Assembly (NCBI RefSeq): GCF_002752675.1 | Contig: NZ_CP024608.1 | Location: 6,820,001 to 6,884,000 of the forward strand | Source of the DNA: Massilia violaceinigra | Lineage (GTDB): Bacteria > Pseudomonadota > Gammaproteobacteria > Burkholderiales > Burkholderiaceae_D | Reading direction: 5' to 3' | DNA length: 64,000 bases | Part shown: piece after piece, positions 1 to 9,543 of the stretch | Position numbering within the stretch: the first letter of the stretch is position 1 | Layout: each line of letters begins with the position of its first letter | Translations under genes and position numbers: made by a program | The notes under the pieces: model-generated | What the model was told of the DNA's origin: nothing | The model's database searches: none | The model's input: the letters and a program-made list of their open reading frames with translations, nothing else

Positions 1-376
1 GATCGAGCCCGCACAAGGTGCCGAAATAGCTGCCGTCCGGGCGCTGGATCGGCAGCGAGATATAGCTCTGGAAACCGTACATGCGCGGCGTATGGTGGTC
101 GCGGTAGCGCGCATCCTGGCTGACATTGTCGATGATGACGGGGCGGCCGGTGTCGCGCACTTCTTCGCACAGGGTGGTGGCCACATCGAGGCCGTCGCCG
201 ACCTTGAGGCCGAAACCGAGCCGGTCGAGCACGGCGCAGGTGGTCCACGAATCGGCGCTCACGCGCGCGATGCAGACAAAGCGCAGTCCCGTGATCGCGG
301 CGACCGCTTCGAGGATCGTGGGAACTGAGGAAATCGCCTCAATGGCGGCGATGTCGGCCGCTAGCTCTGTTTGCAT
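1..376 (-). CDS. GAF-domain protein, N-terminal part (cut by window edge)
   Basis: The reading frame starts at the ATG at 376 and runs off the left edge, so only about 125 residues are visible. It opens MQTELAADIAAIEAIS and continues through a GAF-type core: a helix, the strand FVCIARVS, a CxE-like turn (TLCEEVRDTGRP), then IIDNVS and SYISLPI, ending in YFGTLCGLD. This pattern is typical of GAF domains at the front of sensor histidine kinases or cyclases. The output domain is outside the window. It lies 97 bp downstream of the REC/GGDEF/EAL hybrid on the same strand, so the two may act in one signalling pathway. The GAF call is fairly secure; the overall function is unknown. Confidence 0.75.
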   Translation of the reverse strand, partial: MQTELAADIAAIEAISSVPTILEAVAAITGLRFVCIARVSADSWTTCAVLDRLGFGLKVGDGLDVATTLCEEVRDTGRPVIIDNVSQDARYRDHHTPRMYGFQSYISLPIQRPDGSYFGTLCGLD

Positions 377-473
377 CAATCTCTCTTGCGCGAAAACCGC
401 GTTGAACGGACTGCAATCGTATCATGCGTTCCGGGTACGCGAGATTTTCAGGCAGGCTGGCGTGCCGCCCTTG

Positions 474-3400
474 TCACGCGGCCTGGCGCCCGTGCCCGTG
501 CATCTGGTGGTGCAGGCGGAAGCCCTCGCGGATATTCTCGCGCAGCACCGCGCCCTTCCACGGCTTGGTGTAGAAGCGGTCGATCGCGCCATGGTTAATC
601 GCCGCCATGATCGGGGTCAGGTCCGAATACGCCGACAGCATGATGCGGAAGGTATCCGGACACAGGTTCTTGACCCGCTCCATGAATTCGGTCCCGCTCA
701 TGAGCGGCATGCACTGGTCGCACAGGATCACCTGCACCTTGTGGCGCGCCAGGATGTCGAAGCCTTCGGCCGCCGTTTGCGCCGTCAGGATGCGGTAGCC
801 GTCCTGCGCCAGGAAGTCCGACAGCACGTCGAGCATGAAGGCGTCGTCGTCGACGATGAGCAGGGTCTGCTGGTTGAGCAGGGATTCGTCGAGCGGCGGC
901 ATCAGGTACTTGCCGTCGCTGAGCATCTGCTCGAATTCATCTTCCGGCAGCGGGCGGCTGAAGTAATAGCCCTGCATCTCGTCGCAGCCGTGGCGGCGCA
1001 GGTAAGCGAGCTGCGCATCCTTTTCCACGCCCTCGGCGATCACCTGCAGTTTCAGGCTGTGCGCCATGTTGATGATGGCCAGCACGATGGCCGCGTCGTC
1101 CGGGTTGCTGGTCACTTCGCGCACGAACGCGATGTCGATCTTCAGTTTGTCGATCGGGAAGCGCTTCAGGTACGCCAGGCTCGAATAGCCGGTGCCGAAA
1201 TCGTCGATCGAAATCTGGATCCCCAGCGCCTTGAGGTTGCGCAGCACCGTGATGGTGTCTTCCGCGTTCGACATCAGCGAGCTTTCGGTCAGTTCGAGTT
1301 CGAGCAGTTCGGGCGCGATGTCGTGCACCTTGATCGCATTGAGCACTTCCTGTTCCAGGCCGCCGACGAAAAACTGGATGCCCGACACGTTCACCGACAG
1401 GTGCACCGGCCCGGTCTTGGTCTTGCCCCATTCGCTGATCTTGCGGCACGCTTCGTTGAGCACCCAGGTGCCGACCCGCACGATCAGGCCGGTCTCTTCC
1501 AGGATCGGGATGAACAGGCCGGGCGAAACCATGCCGTGGCCCGGCCGCTTCCAGCGGATCAGCGCTTCGGCCCCGCTGATGCGGCCCGACCCGATGTGCA
1601 CCTTGGGCTGGTAGTACAGCACGAATTCGCCATTGTCGATGGCGCGCCGCAGCGCGTTTTCCAGGTCCAGGCGCGCCAGCGACTGCGCGTTCATCTCGGC
1701 CGTGAAGAAACGGAACGCATCGCGTCCGGCTTCCTTGGCGCGGTACATGGCCGTGTCGGCGTATTTGATGAGCGTGTCGGCATCGAGCCCGTCGTCCGGA
1801 TACACGGTGATGCCGATGCTGGCCGTGACCGTCGCTTCGTGCCCTTCCAGGTCGAACGGGCGGCGCAGGCTCTCGCGGATCTTGTCGACCACCGCGATAG
1901 CTGTCTGCGGGCCTTCGGGCAGCATCAGGATGGCGGCGAATTCGTCGCCGCCGAAGCGCCCGATGGTGTCGCGCACGCGCAGCGAATCGACCAGGCGGCT
2001 GGCGAACTGGCGCAGCAGCTCGTCGCCGATCGGGTGGCCGAGCGTGTCGTTGATGGTCTTGAAGCGGTCGATGTCGAGAAACAGCACCCCCACCGCCCAG
2101 CGGTGTTCGCCGGCCTGCTCCAGCGCGCGCGTGAGCGAGGCATAGAACTGGCTGCGGTTCGGCAGTCCGGTCAGGGTGTCGAAGTGGGCCAGTTTCAGCA
2201 GGCGCAGTTCGGATTCCTTGCGCTCGGTGATGTCGCGCGCCACCGCCACCAGGATCCAGCTCGAGCCGGAGCGCAGCGTGCGGCGCTGCACTTCGACCGA
2301 CAGGGTCGAGCCATCCTTGCGCTGCACCAGCATTTCGGTCATGGCGCCCGACTGGTCGCCCGACAGCATGCGGTCGTACAGGTCTTTCAGGCGCAGCTTG
2401 TTGTTCGCGTCCTCGCCCGGCAGGGCCGGCGCCGACAGCGCCAGGAAATCTTCACGCTCGAAGCCGAGCATGCGGCAGGCGGTGGCGTTGACGTCCACAA
2501 AAGCCATGCCGGAGCGGTCGATCAGGAAAATCGCGTCGGCGGTGGCGTCCATCGCGGTGCGAAAGCGCCGCAAGTCTTCATCGAGGCGGATGCGCGCCGT
2601 CATGTCGGCGGTCAGCTGGGCATGGTGGCGCTTGATTTCTTCGTACAGCAGCAGGTTTTCGTAGGCTACCGCGATCTGCGCGCTGACCGTCACCGCCACG
2701 CGTTCGTCGACTTCCGAAAAGCCGTCGGCGCCGAGTTTGTCGACCAGGTACAGCCAGCCGTGCACGCGCTCGCGCGCCGCGATCGGCACACCCAGGAAGG
2801 AGTGCACGGGCGGGTGCCCCTGCGGCAGACCGATCGAGCGCGGATCGCCGTCCACGCCGTCCATGCGCACCGGCACGCACTGGTCGAGCAAGGTGGCCAG
2901 CACCCCGGCGCGCGGGGTGGACGCCACCACCCGCGCCGCGCGGTTTTCGCCGCACGAGGAAAAATAACTCAGTTCGTCGGCGCCTTCATCGAGCACCCCG
3001 ATGCAGGCATATTTGGAGACGCAGATGTTTTGCGCCACGCGGCAGCCGATTCCGAGCAGCGCGGTCGGGTCGCGCTCGGCCCCGAGCTCGATCCCCAGCT
3101 CGATCAGGGCGGTCAGGCGCAGGCTCACCGCTTGCAGGCTCGACAGGGAACTGGAGAGCCGGTCGGTCATCTGCGACAGGTCGTACGAGGGCTCGGGCAT
3201 GCCGTGGCTGGCGATGCGCGACAATACCTGGCTGCTGCTCGACTCGACTTCGACCAGATACTCGGCCATGGTGTTATCGATCAACAGCATGCGGTTCGGT
3301 TCGGCCGGCGGCGCGGAAAACGAGGGCAGCAGGACCGGATCGGTGATGCCGAGCGCTTCGTGCACGGTGCGCAGGATCACGTCCGGGTCCGACGGCTTGG

Positions 3401-4160
3401 GCAGCACCCAGCGCACGCCGCAGGCCAGCGCCATCTTGTTCGCTTCGCGCTCGCGGTAGGTAGCCGTGTAAAAGATCACCGGCAGTCCGGCCACGGCCGG
3501 GTCTTTGCGCAGGTGCATGACGAACTCGTAGCCATCCATGTTCGGCATGAGGATGTCGGAAATGATCAGGTCGGGACGCTCGGCGTACACCATCTTGAGC
3601 CCCTCGACCCCGTCGGCGGCCTCGATCAGGCGGTAGCCGCCGTAGCCCAGCAGGGTCATCAGAAATTCGCGGTTGAGCACATGGTCGTCGACGATCAGGA
3701 TCGTGGCCTGGCCGGCGCCCTGCGGCCTGGCCGGCGCGCCGGCCGGCTCGGCGGGGGCGGCCTCGGGCGTGCTCACCAGTGCGGACGGCGCCTGCAGCGG
3801 CAGAAAGCTTTCCAGCTGGGCGACAAAAGTGTCCGGTTCGATCGGTTTGCCGATGTAGCCGTCGAAGCCGGCGTCGAGCAGGCGTTCGCGGTCGCCCACC
3901 ATGGCCAGCGCGGTGACCGCCAGCACGGGAATGGCGGCCAGCGCCGGGTCGCCCTTGAGCGCCGCGACCACGCCGTAGCCGTCCAGGCGCGGCAGGTGCA
4001 CATCGCAGATGATCAGATCGGGAATCGCCTCGCGCGCGGTATCGACGCCACTCACGCCGTCGTAGGCCGTCAATGGGGTATAGCCGAATGCCTTCAGCAA
4101 ATACACCATCAACTCCATATTGGTGGGGTTGTCTTCGATGATAAGGATGCGTGCGGACAC
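474..4160 (-). CDS. Multidomain c-di-GMP signalling hybrid (REC-REC-GAF-PAS-GGDEF-EAL-REC)
   Basis: A 1228-aa soluble protein. Domains in order: REC1 (residues 1-120, acceptor D53 in ICDVHLP), REC2 (about 152-275, D202 in ISDILMP), GAF (about 340-510), PAS/PAC (about 540-655), GGDEF (about 660-830), EAL (about 850-1095) and a third REC (about 1105-1220, CDQCMP). The cyclase signature RFGGDEF is intact near residue 737 and the phosphodiesterase signature AEALIRW is intact near 864. DDFGTGYSS and AEGVE are also present, so both activities look possible. The third REC resembles the REC type found in 45791-47122. No membrane segment is seen. The protein should integrate phosphorelay and ligand or redox input into c-di-GMP turnover. 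Confidence 0.93.
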   Translation of the reverse strand: MSARILIIEDNPTNMELMVYLLKAFGYTPLTAYDGVSGVDTAREAIPDLIICDVHLPRLDGYGVVAALKGDPALAAIPVLAVTALAMVGDRERLLDAGFDGYIGKPIEPDTFVAQLESFLPLQAPSALVSTPEAAPAEPAGAPARPQGAGQATILIVDDHVLNREFLMTLLGYGGYRLIEAADGVEGLKMVYAERPDLIISDILMPNMDGYEFVMHLRKDPAVAGLPVIFYTATYREREANKMALACGVRWVLPKPSDPDVILRTVHEALGITDPVLLPSFSAPPAEPNRMLLIDNTMAEYLVEVESSSSQVLSRIASHGMPEPSYDLSQMTDRLSSSLSSLQAVSLRLTALIELGIELGAERDPTALLGIGCRVAQNICVSKYACIGVLDEGADELSYFSSCGENRAARVVASTPRAGVLATLLDQCVPVRMDGVDGDPRSIGLPQGHPPVHSFLGVPIAARERVHGWLYLVDKLGADGFSEVDERVAVTVSAQIAVAYENLLLYEEIKRHHAQLTADMTARIRLDEDLRRFRTAMDATADAIFLIDRSGMAFVDVNATACRMLGFEREDFLALSAPALPGEDANNKLRLKDLYDRMLSGDQSGAMTEMLVQRKDGSTLSVEVQRRTLRSGSSWILVAVARDITERKESELRLLKLAHFDTLTGLPNRSQFYASLTRALEQAGEHRWAVGVLFLDIDRFKTINDTLGHPIGDELLRQFASRLVDSLRVRDTIGRFGGDEFAAILMLPEGPQTAIAVVDKIRESLRRPFDLEGHEATVTASIGITVYPDDGLDADTLIKYADTAMYRAKEAGRDAFRFFTAEMNAQSLARLDLENALRRAIDNGEFVLYYQPKVHIGSGRISGAEALIRWKRPGHGMVSPGLFIPILEETGLIVRVGTWVLNEACRKISEWGKTKTGPVHLSVNVSGIQFFVGGLEQEVLNAIKVHDIAPELLELELTESSLMSNAEDTITVLRNLKALGIQISIDDFGTGYSSLAYLKRFPIDKLKIDIAFVREVTSNPDDAAIVLAIINMAHSLKLQVIAEGVEKDAQLAYLRRHGCDEMQGYYFSRPLPEDEFEQMLSDGKYLMPPLDESLLNQQTLLIVDDDAFMLDVLSDFLAQDGYRILTAQTAAEGFDILARHKVQVILCDQCMPLMSGTEFMERVKNLCPDTFRIMLSAYSDLTPIMAAINHGAIDRFYTKPWKGAVLRENIREGFRLHHQMHGHGRQAA

Positions 4161-4438
4161 TGTTGCGCTCCTGGGTTAATACCGGTACTCGTGCAACTGG
4201 TGGAATCGCATTTTGAGCTCGTCTGTTGCATCCTGACACATCCGCACGCCGATAGGCAATTGTGCGCACGTTATCACCGGGACAGCAACGCAAGCAGTCG
4301 CTATTCGGCGACAAAATCCTGTTCAGTAATGCAATGAAAACAAGAATCTCACCAATACTATCGAGCAAGAAATCGGATTGTCCATGACAATCAATTTCAC
4401 AATGACTCTATCACGCCTTTTGCCGGTGTTGCTAAAGA

Positions 4439-5389
4439 TTATGGCGTGGATAGCTTGGCAATTTCATCCATCAGGCGGGCCAGCACGCGCCGGTTGCGGC
4501 ACAGCGCCACGTGGCCCACGCCGCCGAAGGCGATATTGCGCGCGCCTTCGAGCACGCTGGAGGTTTGCGGGGCCACGATATTGTCGTGGTGGGTATAGAA
4601 GGAGGTGATGAGGGCGCGCGTGGCCGCGCTTTCGCTCGCGCCCAGGGCGCGCAGCCAGGCGCTTTCCGGCGCCTCGCCGCTGGCCTGGCGCCGCATCTGG
4701 CTGGCGTTCACGCCCACGCCCTTGCTGGCCAGGCTGGTGCCGTGGTGCGGCGTGCCGAGCGTGAAGACATGGGCCACGCGCGCGCTGCCGTGCTCGCGCA
4801 GATAGGCGCGCGCCACCAGCCCGCCCATGCTGTGCGCCACGATGATGATGCGCTGCGCGCCGCTCGCTTCGCACAAGGCGTCGGCCGCGCGCTGCACCAG
4901 CGGCACGAAGTCGTCTATACCGGCCAGGACCGGCTCCAGGTCAAGCGAGGCGTAGCTGATGCGCGCCGCGTCGAGCTCCCTGGTCAGGTGCGTCCAATAG
5001 CCGCTGTTGCAGCCGTAACCGTGCAGCAGCAGCACCGGCGGGGCCGCGCTGGCGGGGTAAATACGCTGGCGCGCCACCCCGTGCGCCATGAACCACGACG
5101 ATTGCAGCATGGTCGCCATGAATTCTTCGGCGAACAGGCGCAGCATGGCGCCGGGGCTGATCCGGAACGGCGCCGGCGTGGCGCTGGCAAAACGCGCCGT
5201 CAGCACGAAATTGTTGGCCGTGATCAAGAGGCGCACCAGCAGCACGGCGCCCAGCCCGCAGGCCAGCGCCAGCCAGGGCGAGGCCACGCCGCCGTAGCGC
5301 ATCGCCGCCAGCCCGATGGCGCACGCCGCCGCGGCCTGCGCCAGCAGCAGCCAGCGCAGCATGGCGCGCGTGCTCAGCGTCACATTCAT
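4439..5389 (-). CDS. Alpha/beta hydrolase, lipase-like, membrane-anchored
   Basis: A 316-aa protein starting at the ATG at 5389. Its start overlaps the stop of the upstream GMC oxidoreductase by four bases (ATGA). Two hydrophobic N-terminal stretches (about 9-30 and 37-58) suggest a membrane anchor. The hydrolase core follows: the oxyanion strand VLLLHGYG, the nucleophile elbow AHSMGG (catalytic Ser), and TLGTPHHGT, typical of triacylglycerol lipases and PGAP1-like esterases. FGGVGHVAL near the end supplies the likely catalytic His. Substrate is unknown. Its place in a three-gene operon with a GMC oxidoreductase and a Tat-signal protein suggests a role in oxidising and hydrolysing lipid or sterol-like compounds; that part is inference. 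Confidence 0.87.
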   Translation of the reverse strand: MNVTLSTRAMLRWLLLAQAAAACAIGLAAMRYGGVASPWLALACGLGAVLLVRLLITANNFVLTARFASATPAPFRISPGAMLRLFAEEFMATMLQSSWFMAHGVARQRIYPASAAPPVLLLHGYGCNSGYWTHLTRELDAARISYASLDLEPVLAGIDDFVPLVQRAADALCEASGAQRIIIVAHSMGGLVARAYLREHGSARVAHVFTLGTPHHGTSLASKGVGVNASQMRRQASGEAPESAWLRALGASESAATRALITSFYTHHDNIVAPQTSSVLEGARNIAFGGVGHVALCRNRRVLARLMDEIAKLSTP

Positions 5390-7005
5390 GCCACCCGCGG
5401 GGCCGGCTTGCCGGTCAGTTCGCGCGCCAGGTCGCTCGCCAGGCGCGCGGTCACGGCGTAGATCGACAATTGGGGATTGGCCCCGATCGCGGTCGGGAAC
5501 AGCGAGCCGTCGTGCACCGACAGGTTGCGCACGCCGTGGTAGCGGCCGTTCGCGCCCACCACCCCGCGCCGCTCGTCGTCGGACATGGTGCAGCCGCCCA
5601 TCACGTGGGCCGAGACGATGCGCGTGATGTGCTCCCTCATCGGCAGCGCGCCGATGCCTTTTTTGGCGGCGTCCCAGCTGGTATAGCGTTCGGCCAGTTC
5701 GTGCACCGGCTGCACGCTGGCGGCACCGGCGGCGAACTGGATTTCGGCCATCGACAGCATGGCGCGCCGCACGCCGTCCCACAGAAACTCGCTGATCGGA
5801 TAGTCGAGCAGCGCCGCGCCTTCGCGCGTCAGGCCCACGCTGCCGCCCGGCGCGTCGGCATGGAAACCGTCGCGCAGCAGCGCCAGCACGGCCTGCACGT
5901 GCGGGAACTGGCGCATGGTGTCGGTATGCGCTTGGCCGTAGCCGGCCATGGTGGTCGACAGCAGCAGCGGATGCAGGGGCGGCGCTTCGAGCTTGTAGCC
6001 GATCGGCCCGTCGACCGGGCCGGTCTCGAGGAAGTGGTCGGAATAGATGGTTTGCGGCGCGCCCGCATAGCCATCCACGCGCTGGGCGAAGATGCCGGCC
6101 GAGATCACGGTCGGATGCAAAAAGGTGCGCCTGCCGAGCAGCCCGTGGGGATTGGGCGCGCGCGAGCGCAGCAGCAAGGCCGGCGAATTGATCGCCCCGC
6201 CGGCCACGATGAAGTGCTTGGCCCGCAGCGTGAGCACGCGCCCGCTCGCGGCCAGCCCGCTCGCGTCCATCGCTTCGCACAGCAGGCTGTCGACGGCGTC
6301 GCCCTTGAACACCAGGCGCTGGGCGCGCGCATGGGTGACCAGGGTGGCGCCGTGGCTGAGCGCCGACGGGATGGTGGTGACCAGCATGGACTGCTTGGCG
6401 TTGGTCGGGCAGCCCATGCCGCAATAGCCCAGGTTCCAGCAACCCTTGACGTTGCGCCGGATGGCGCCGGTCGCGATGCCCAGGCGGGCGGCGCCGCGCT
6501 TGAGCAAATCGTTGTTTTCGTTGGGCGGGGCCTGCCAGTCGCCCACCGACAGGCGCGCTTCCATCATGTCGAACCAGGGCGCCAGCAGCGCCGGCGTGTA
6601 GCTGGCCAGGCCGAAATTCTTCTGCCAGTAGTCCAGGGTCGGCTTCGGAGTGCGAAAGCTCGACGTCCAGTTGACGGTGGTCGAGCCGCCCACGGTACGG
6701 CCCTGCAGGATGTTGATGGCCTTGTCGCGCGTCTTGCGCGCGGCCGATTCCTGGTACAGCGCCGGATAGGCATCCGCCTCGCGCATCTTGAAGTCCTTCG
6801 AGGACTTGAGCGCGCCCTCCTCCACGATGACGACTTTCAGCCCGGCCAGCGCCAGGATCTCGGCGCTCACGCCGCCCCCGGCGCCGCTGCCGATGATGAC
6901 CACGTCGGCCTCGATGGTGCGGTCGGCGGCGACGCTGGCGCCGTCGATGACGTTCCAGCCGGCCGCGATGCCGGCCGCGATCGGATCGGGGATGGGGCTG
7001 CTCAT
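5386..7005 (-). CDS. GMC-family FAD-dependent oxidoreductase
   Basis: A 539-aa flavoprotein. The N-terminal Rossmann motif VVIIGSGAGGG binds the FAD ADP moiety, followed by the acidic end of strand 2 (VVIVEEG). GGSTTVNWTSSFR matches the GMC signature region, and the C-terminal block GANPQLSIYAVTARLA with an upstream HVMGGCTMS segment is typical of the GMC C-terminal domain. These enzymes oxidise alcohols, sterols or sugars. CWNLGYCGMGCPTNAKQS is the Cys-rich segment seen in long-chain alcohol oxidases and cholesterol-oxidase-like GMC proteins. It overlaps the Tat protein upstream and the hydrolase downstream by four bases each, so the three are translationally coupled. The native substrate cannot be told from sequence. 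Confidence 0.92.
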   Translation of the reverse strand: MSSPIPDPIAAGIAAGWNVIDGASVAADRTIEADVVIIGSGAGGGVSAEILALAGLKVVIVEEGALKSSKDFKMREADAYPALYQESAARKTRDKAINILQGRTVGGSTTVNWTSSFRTPKPTLDYWQKNFGLASYTPALLAPWFDMMEARLSVGDWQAPPNENNDLLKRGAARLGIATGAIRRNVKGCWNLGYCGMGCPTNAKQSMLVTTIPSALSHGATLVTHARAQRLVFKGDAVDSLLCEAMDASGLAASGRVLTLRAKHFIVAGGAINSPALLLRSRAPNPHGLLGRRTFLHPTVISAGIFAQRVDGYAGAPQTIYSDHFLETGPVDGPIGYKLEAPPLHPLLLSTTMAGYGQAHTDTMRQFPHVQAVLALLRDGFHADAPGGSVGLTREGAALLDYPISEFLWDGVRRAMLSMAEIQFAAGAASVQPVHELAERYTSWDAAKKGIGALPMREHITRIVSAHVMGGCTMSDDERRGVVGANGRYHGVRNLSVHDGSLFPTAIGANPQLSIYAVTARLASDLARELTGKPAPRVA

Positions 7006-7523
7006 GCCAGTTCCTTCATCGGACCGGGATAGCCGATGCCGGCCCAGCTGGAGGGATCGGCATACCAGGAACCGATGATCAGGTCATGCAGCGCGTGGTA
7101 GGCGCTTTGCAGCATGCCGAGGCGGTGAAAGCGCCAGTCGTGCAGGAATACGCCGACCTGCTCGACGCTGGCGCCGGCCCAGCCGCCCGACACGCCCGCC
7201 AGCAGGCGCCGCGCGGGCGCCAGCGAGAGCAGCCCGAACAGGTCCTGGACTTCCTTTTGCGCGGCCAGCGGCAGGCCGAGGATGGCCTGGTGCACGCGCG
7301 CGGTGGTGGCCGTCACGGCGGCCAGGCGCGCGCCCGGATCGGCCGGCAGCGCCCCGGCCAGCATGGCCGGCACGATGGCGTCGATGGCCGCCTTGGCTTC
7401 GCCGTCGAGGGCGAAACGGCCCAGCGGCGAGGGATGGGTGTAGCGATAAATGCCGCCGCCTGCCGCCAGGGTCAGCGCGGCCAGCGCGCCAACCTTGAGA
7501 AAGGTTCTGCGTTTGGTCTCCAT
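7002..7523 (-). CDS. Tat-signal protein, probable partner of the GMC oxidoreductase
   Basis: About 173 aa from the ATG at 7523, chosen because a GGAA stretch precedes it and because it places a twin-arginine motif (KRRTFLKVG) at the N-terminus ahead of a hydrophobic helix. In-frame upstream starts at 7538 and 7571 exist but lack a clear ribosome site. The body is helical with Trp-rich segments (GGWAGAS, GSWYADPSSWAG). Small Tat proteins next to GMC or gluconate-dehydrogenase-type flavoproteins usually act as an accessory subunit that co-exports the flavoprotein. Its stop overlaps the GMC start (ATGA). The GMC protein has no export signal of its own, consistent with hitchhiker export. The exact family is not certain. 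Confidence 0.75.
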   Translation of the reverse strand: METKRRTFLKVGALAALTLAAGGGIYRYTHPSPLGRFALDGEAKAAIDAIVPAMLAGALPADPGARLAAVTATTARVHQAILGLPLAAQKEVQDLFGLLSLAPARRLLAGVSGGWAGASVEQVGVFLHDWRFHRLGMLQSAYHALHDLIIGSWYADPSSWAGIGYPGPMKELA

Positions 7524-7627
7524 GTCTTTGTTTTCCATGCTATTTTTGGGGTAGTGTACGCCAAAGGACATGGCATAAAATCCAACAAACTAGAGTGAAC
7601 CGTCTAGACGTTTCTGATACAAAGCGA

Positions 7628-8326
7628 ATGAATAAAGACAAACTGGCCGCCGAACTCGAACAGCACCTGCGCCAGCTGGCGGCCGGGCGCGAGCTGGCAC
7701 GGCGCGATCCGGCCCTGCAGGCGGCGCGCACGGCCGTCAAGCGCTATCAGTCGGCCCGCCTGGCCGCCACCCACCCCGACCTGCTGGCCGCGCCCGACAC
7801 GCGCGACGCCGCCGCTTTTTTCCTCAACGATATCTATGGCGCGCACGACCTGGAGCGGCGCGAGGCCGACCTCGAACGCATCGCCCCCAGCCTGCAGCGG
7901 CTGCTGCCCTACGAATCGCTGCACACGATCACGGGCGCGATCGCGCTCGACGCCCTCACCGAGCAGCTCGATACGGCCATGGCGCGGGTGCTGGGAGCGG
8001 AATTTGACGAAGGCGCCTACCTGCTGGCTTACCGCAGCGCCACCGCGCCCGAAGAACGCAAGCGCCAGCTCGACCTGGTGCAGCAGCTGGGCGACTCGCT
8101 GTGTGCGCTGGTGCGCATTCCCCTGCTCGCGCTGACCTTGTCGGTGATGCGCGGGCCGGCCAAGCTGGCCGGCGTGACCGACCTGCACCAGTTCCTCGAA
8201 CGCGGCTTCACCACGTTCAAGAAGATGAAAAAGCCGGCCCAGTTCGTCGAGACCATCGTCGGGCGCGAACGGCGCGCCATGGGGCATATTTACAGCGGGC
8301 GCAGGGAGCCTTTCGATGTGTTCTAG
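7628..8326 (+). CDS. FFLEELY-family protein of unknown function
   Basis: About 232 aa, soluble and highly charged, mainly helical. It carries the motif AAFFLNDIYGAHD, the FFL-x2-(L/I)Y signature of a proteobacterial family known only by that motif. No catalytic motif is seen. The ATG at 7628 (MNKDKLAAELEQ) was chosen; an in-frame GTG at 7595 would add 11 residues, and neither start has a strong ribosome site. It is divergent from the Tat/GMC/hydrolase operon and converges on the DUF3592 gene 15 bp away. No role can be assigned from context. Confidence 0.75.
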   Translation: MNKDKLAAELEQHLRQLAAGRELARRDPALQAARTAVKRYQSARLAATHPDLLAAPDTRDAAAFFLNDIYGAHDLERREADLERIAPSLQRLLPYESLHTITGAIALDALTEQLDTAMARVLGAEFDEGAYLLAYRSATAPEERKRQLDLVQQLGDSLCALVRIPLLALTLSVMRGPAKLAGVTDLHQFLERGFTTFKKMKKPAQFVETIVGRERRAMGHIYSGRREPFDVF

Positions 8327-8341
8327 GCGTGCAAGGGCGAG

Positions 8342-8770
8342 CTACAATTGGAGCGCCAGGCCGATCCAGAAAACGCCAACAACAACGAGCAGCCAGTACT
8401 GGTGATTCATGCCGCGCTCGAGCGCATGCCTGTGAGGACGCCGCTCGTCGACGAACACGTCGATGGCCTGGCCTGCAATGTACTGCCGCCCGGATGCGAC
8501 AGCACTCGCGCGCATCGACACTTTCTCACCCAGGATGCGCCAACCTCGGTGTATCACGCCGTTGAAGACGTACTTGTAGTGCAGCTTGGGACTATAGAAA
8601 ACCGTAGTCGGGCGGCTGCCAATATCGCCGCCGCGCGTCTCGATCGCGACCTCGACGACCGTGCCGGCCACCCGGCGCCAATGCGAGGTAGCCCGGCTCT
8701 TGAACAGAAGGGCGATACCGGCGCCAGCGATAACAATCCCGACGATGGCGGGCACGATGCCATTGATCAT
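8342..8770 (-). CDS. DUF3592-like membrane protein
   Basis: A 142-aa protein with hydrophobic segments at both ends (about residues 4-22 and 122-141) flanking a beta-rich middle. The strands GTVVEVAIETR and LHYKYVFNG with YSPKLHYKY match the general DUF3592 layout, an OB-like domain between two membrane helices. It lies 8 bp downstream of trmJ on the same strand, so co-transcription is likely, but a functional link to tRNA modification is not implied. No function is known for the family. Confidence 0.7.
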   Translation of the reverse strand: MINGIVPAIVGIVIAGAGIALLFKSRATSHWRRVAGTVVEVAIETRGGDIGSRPTTVFYSPKLHYKYVFNGVIHRGWRILGEKVSMRASAVASGRQYIAGQAIDVFVDERRPHRHALERGMNHQYWLLVVVGVFWIGLALQL

Positions 8771-8778
8771 GGGGGCAG

Positions 8779-9543
8779 CTAGCCGCGCGCCTTGAGTATG
8801 TGGCGCGCGATCCCGCGCAGGATGTTTACTTCCTCGGTTTCCAGCTGGGTGCGCGAAAACAGGCGTTTCAGGCGCGGCATGAGCTTTTTGGGATTGTCGG
8901 CATCGAGAAAATCGATGGCCACCAGCGCCTGCTCCAGGTGCGCATACATGCCCTCGATCTGTTCCAGGCTGGCCGCGTCGCCATGAAAGCCGATCGCGCT
9001 CGGCGCCGCTTCCCCGTTCTCGTTGGCCATGCCGGCCACCCGGCATTCGTAGGCCAGCACCTGGGCCGCCTGGGCCAGGTTGAGCGAGGAATAATCGGGA
9101 TTGGCCGGGATATTGATCAGCACATTGCATTGCTCGACGATCTGGTTGGGCAAACCAAAGCGCTCGTTGCCGAAAATGAGGGCGGCCGACAGCTCGCCCT
9201 GCCCCGCCACATGGCCGGCAACATCGCGCGGGGTCCACACCGGCGGCGAAAATTCGCGCAGCCGGGCCGAGACGGCGGCGGCAAAGTTGCACCCTTCCAG
9301 GGCTTCGCCGATGCTGCCGACGATGCGCGCCCCGACCAAGACATCCTGGGCGCCGCTGGCAAAAGCCACCGCTTCCGGGTCCCGCAGGGCGTCGGGAAAG
9401 CGCGGATTGACCAGGACCAGGTCGCCGAAGCCCATCGTTTTGATGGCGCGCGCGACCGCGCCGATATTGCCGGCGCGGCTGGTCTCGACCAGGACAAATC
9501 GGAGGCGTTTGAAAACAGACGTGTTGATTTCGGGCGTGTTCAT
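8779..9543 (-). CDS. trmJ: tRNA (cytidine/uridine-32-2'-O)-methyltransferase TrmJ
   Basis: A 254-aa SPOUT-class enzyme that uses SAM to 2'-O-methylate position 32 in the anticodon loop of tRNAs. The N-terminus (LVETSRAGNIGAVARAIKTM) is the TrmH/TrmJ motif 1 region with the conserved N-x-G-A-xARA pattern. NERFGLPNQ and the C-terminal knot motif IPANPDYSSLNLAQA are motifs 2 and 3. The roughly 95-residue C-terminal extension matches TrmJ rather than the shorter TrmL. It is divergent from suhB across 169 bp, a common arrangement in beta- and gammaproteobacteria. Confidence 0.93.
   Translation of the reverse strand: MNTPEINTSVFKRLRFVLVETSRAGNIGAVARAIKTMGFGDLVLVNPRFPDALRDPEAVAFASGAQDVLVGARIVGSIGEALEGCNFAAAVSARLREFSPPVWTPRDVAGHVAGQGELSAALIFGNERFGLPNQIVEQCNVLINIPANPDYSSLNLAQAAQVLAYECRVAGMANENGEAAPSAIGFHGDAASLEQIEGMYAHLEQALVAIDFLDADNPKKLMPRLKRLFSRTQLETEEVNILRGIARHILKARG

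Noticed and set aside
126..4337. A very long open frame on the plus strand (1403 codons)
   Set aside because: It is antisense to the REC/GGDEF/EAL gene, His/Arg/Val-rich with no domain; long shadow frames are expected at this GC content.
5470..7032. A plus-strand frame opposite the GMC gene
   Set aside because: Low-complexity His/Gln/Ala/Gly-rich shadow; the GMC frame on the other strand carries all family motifs.
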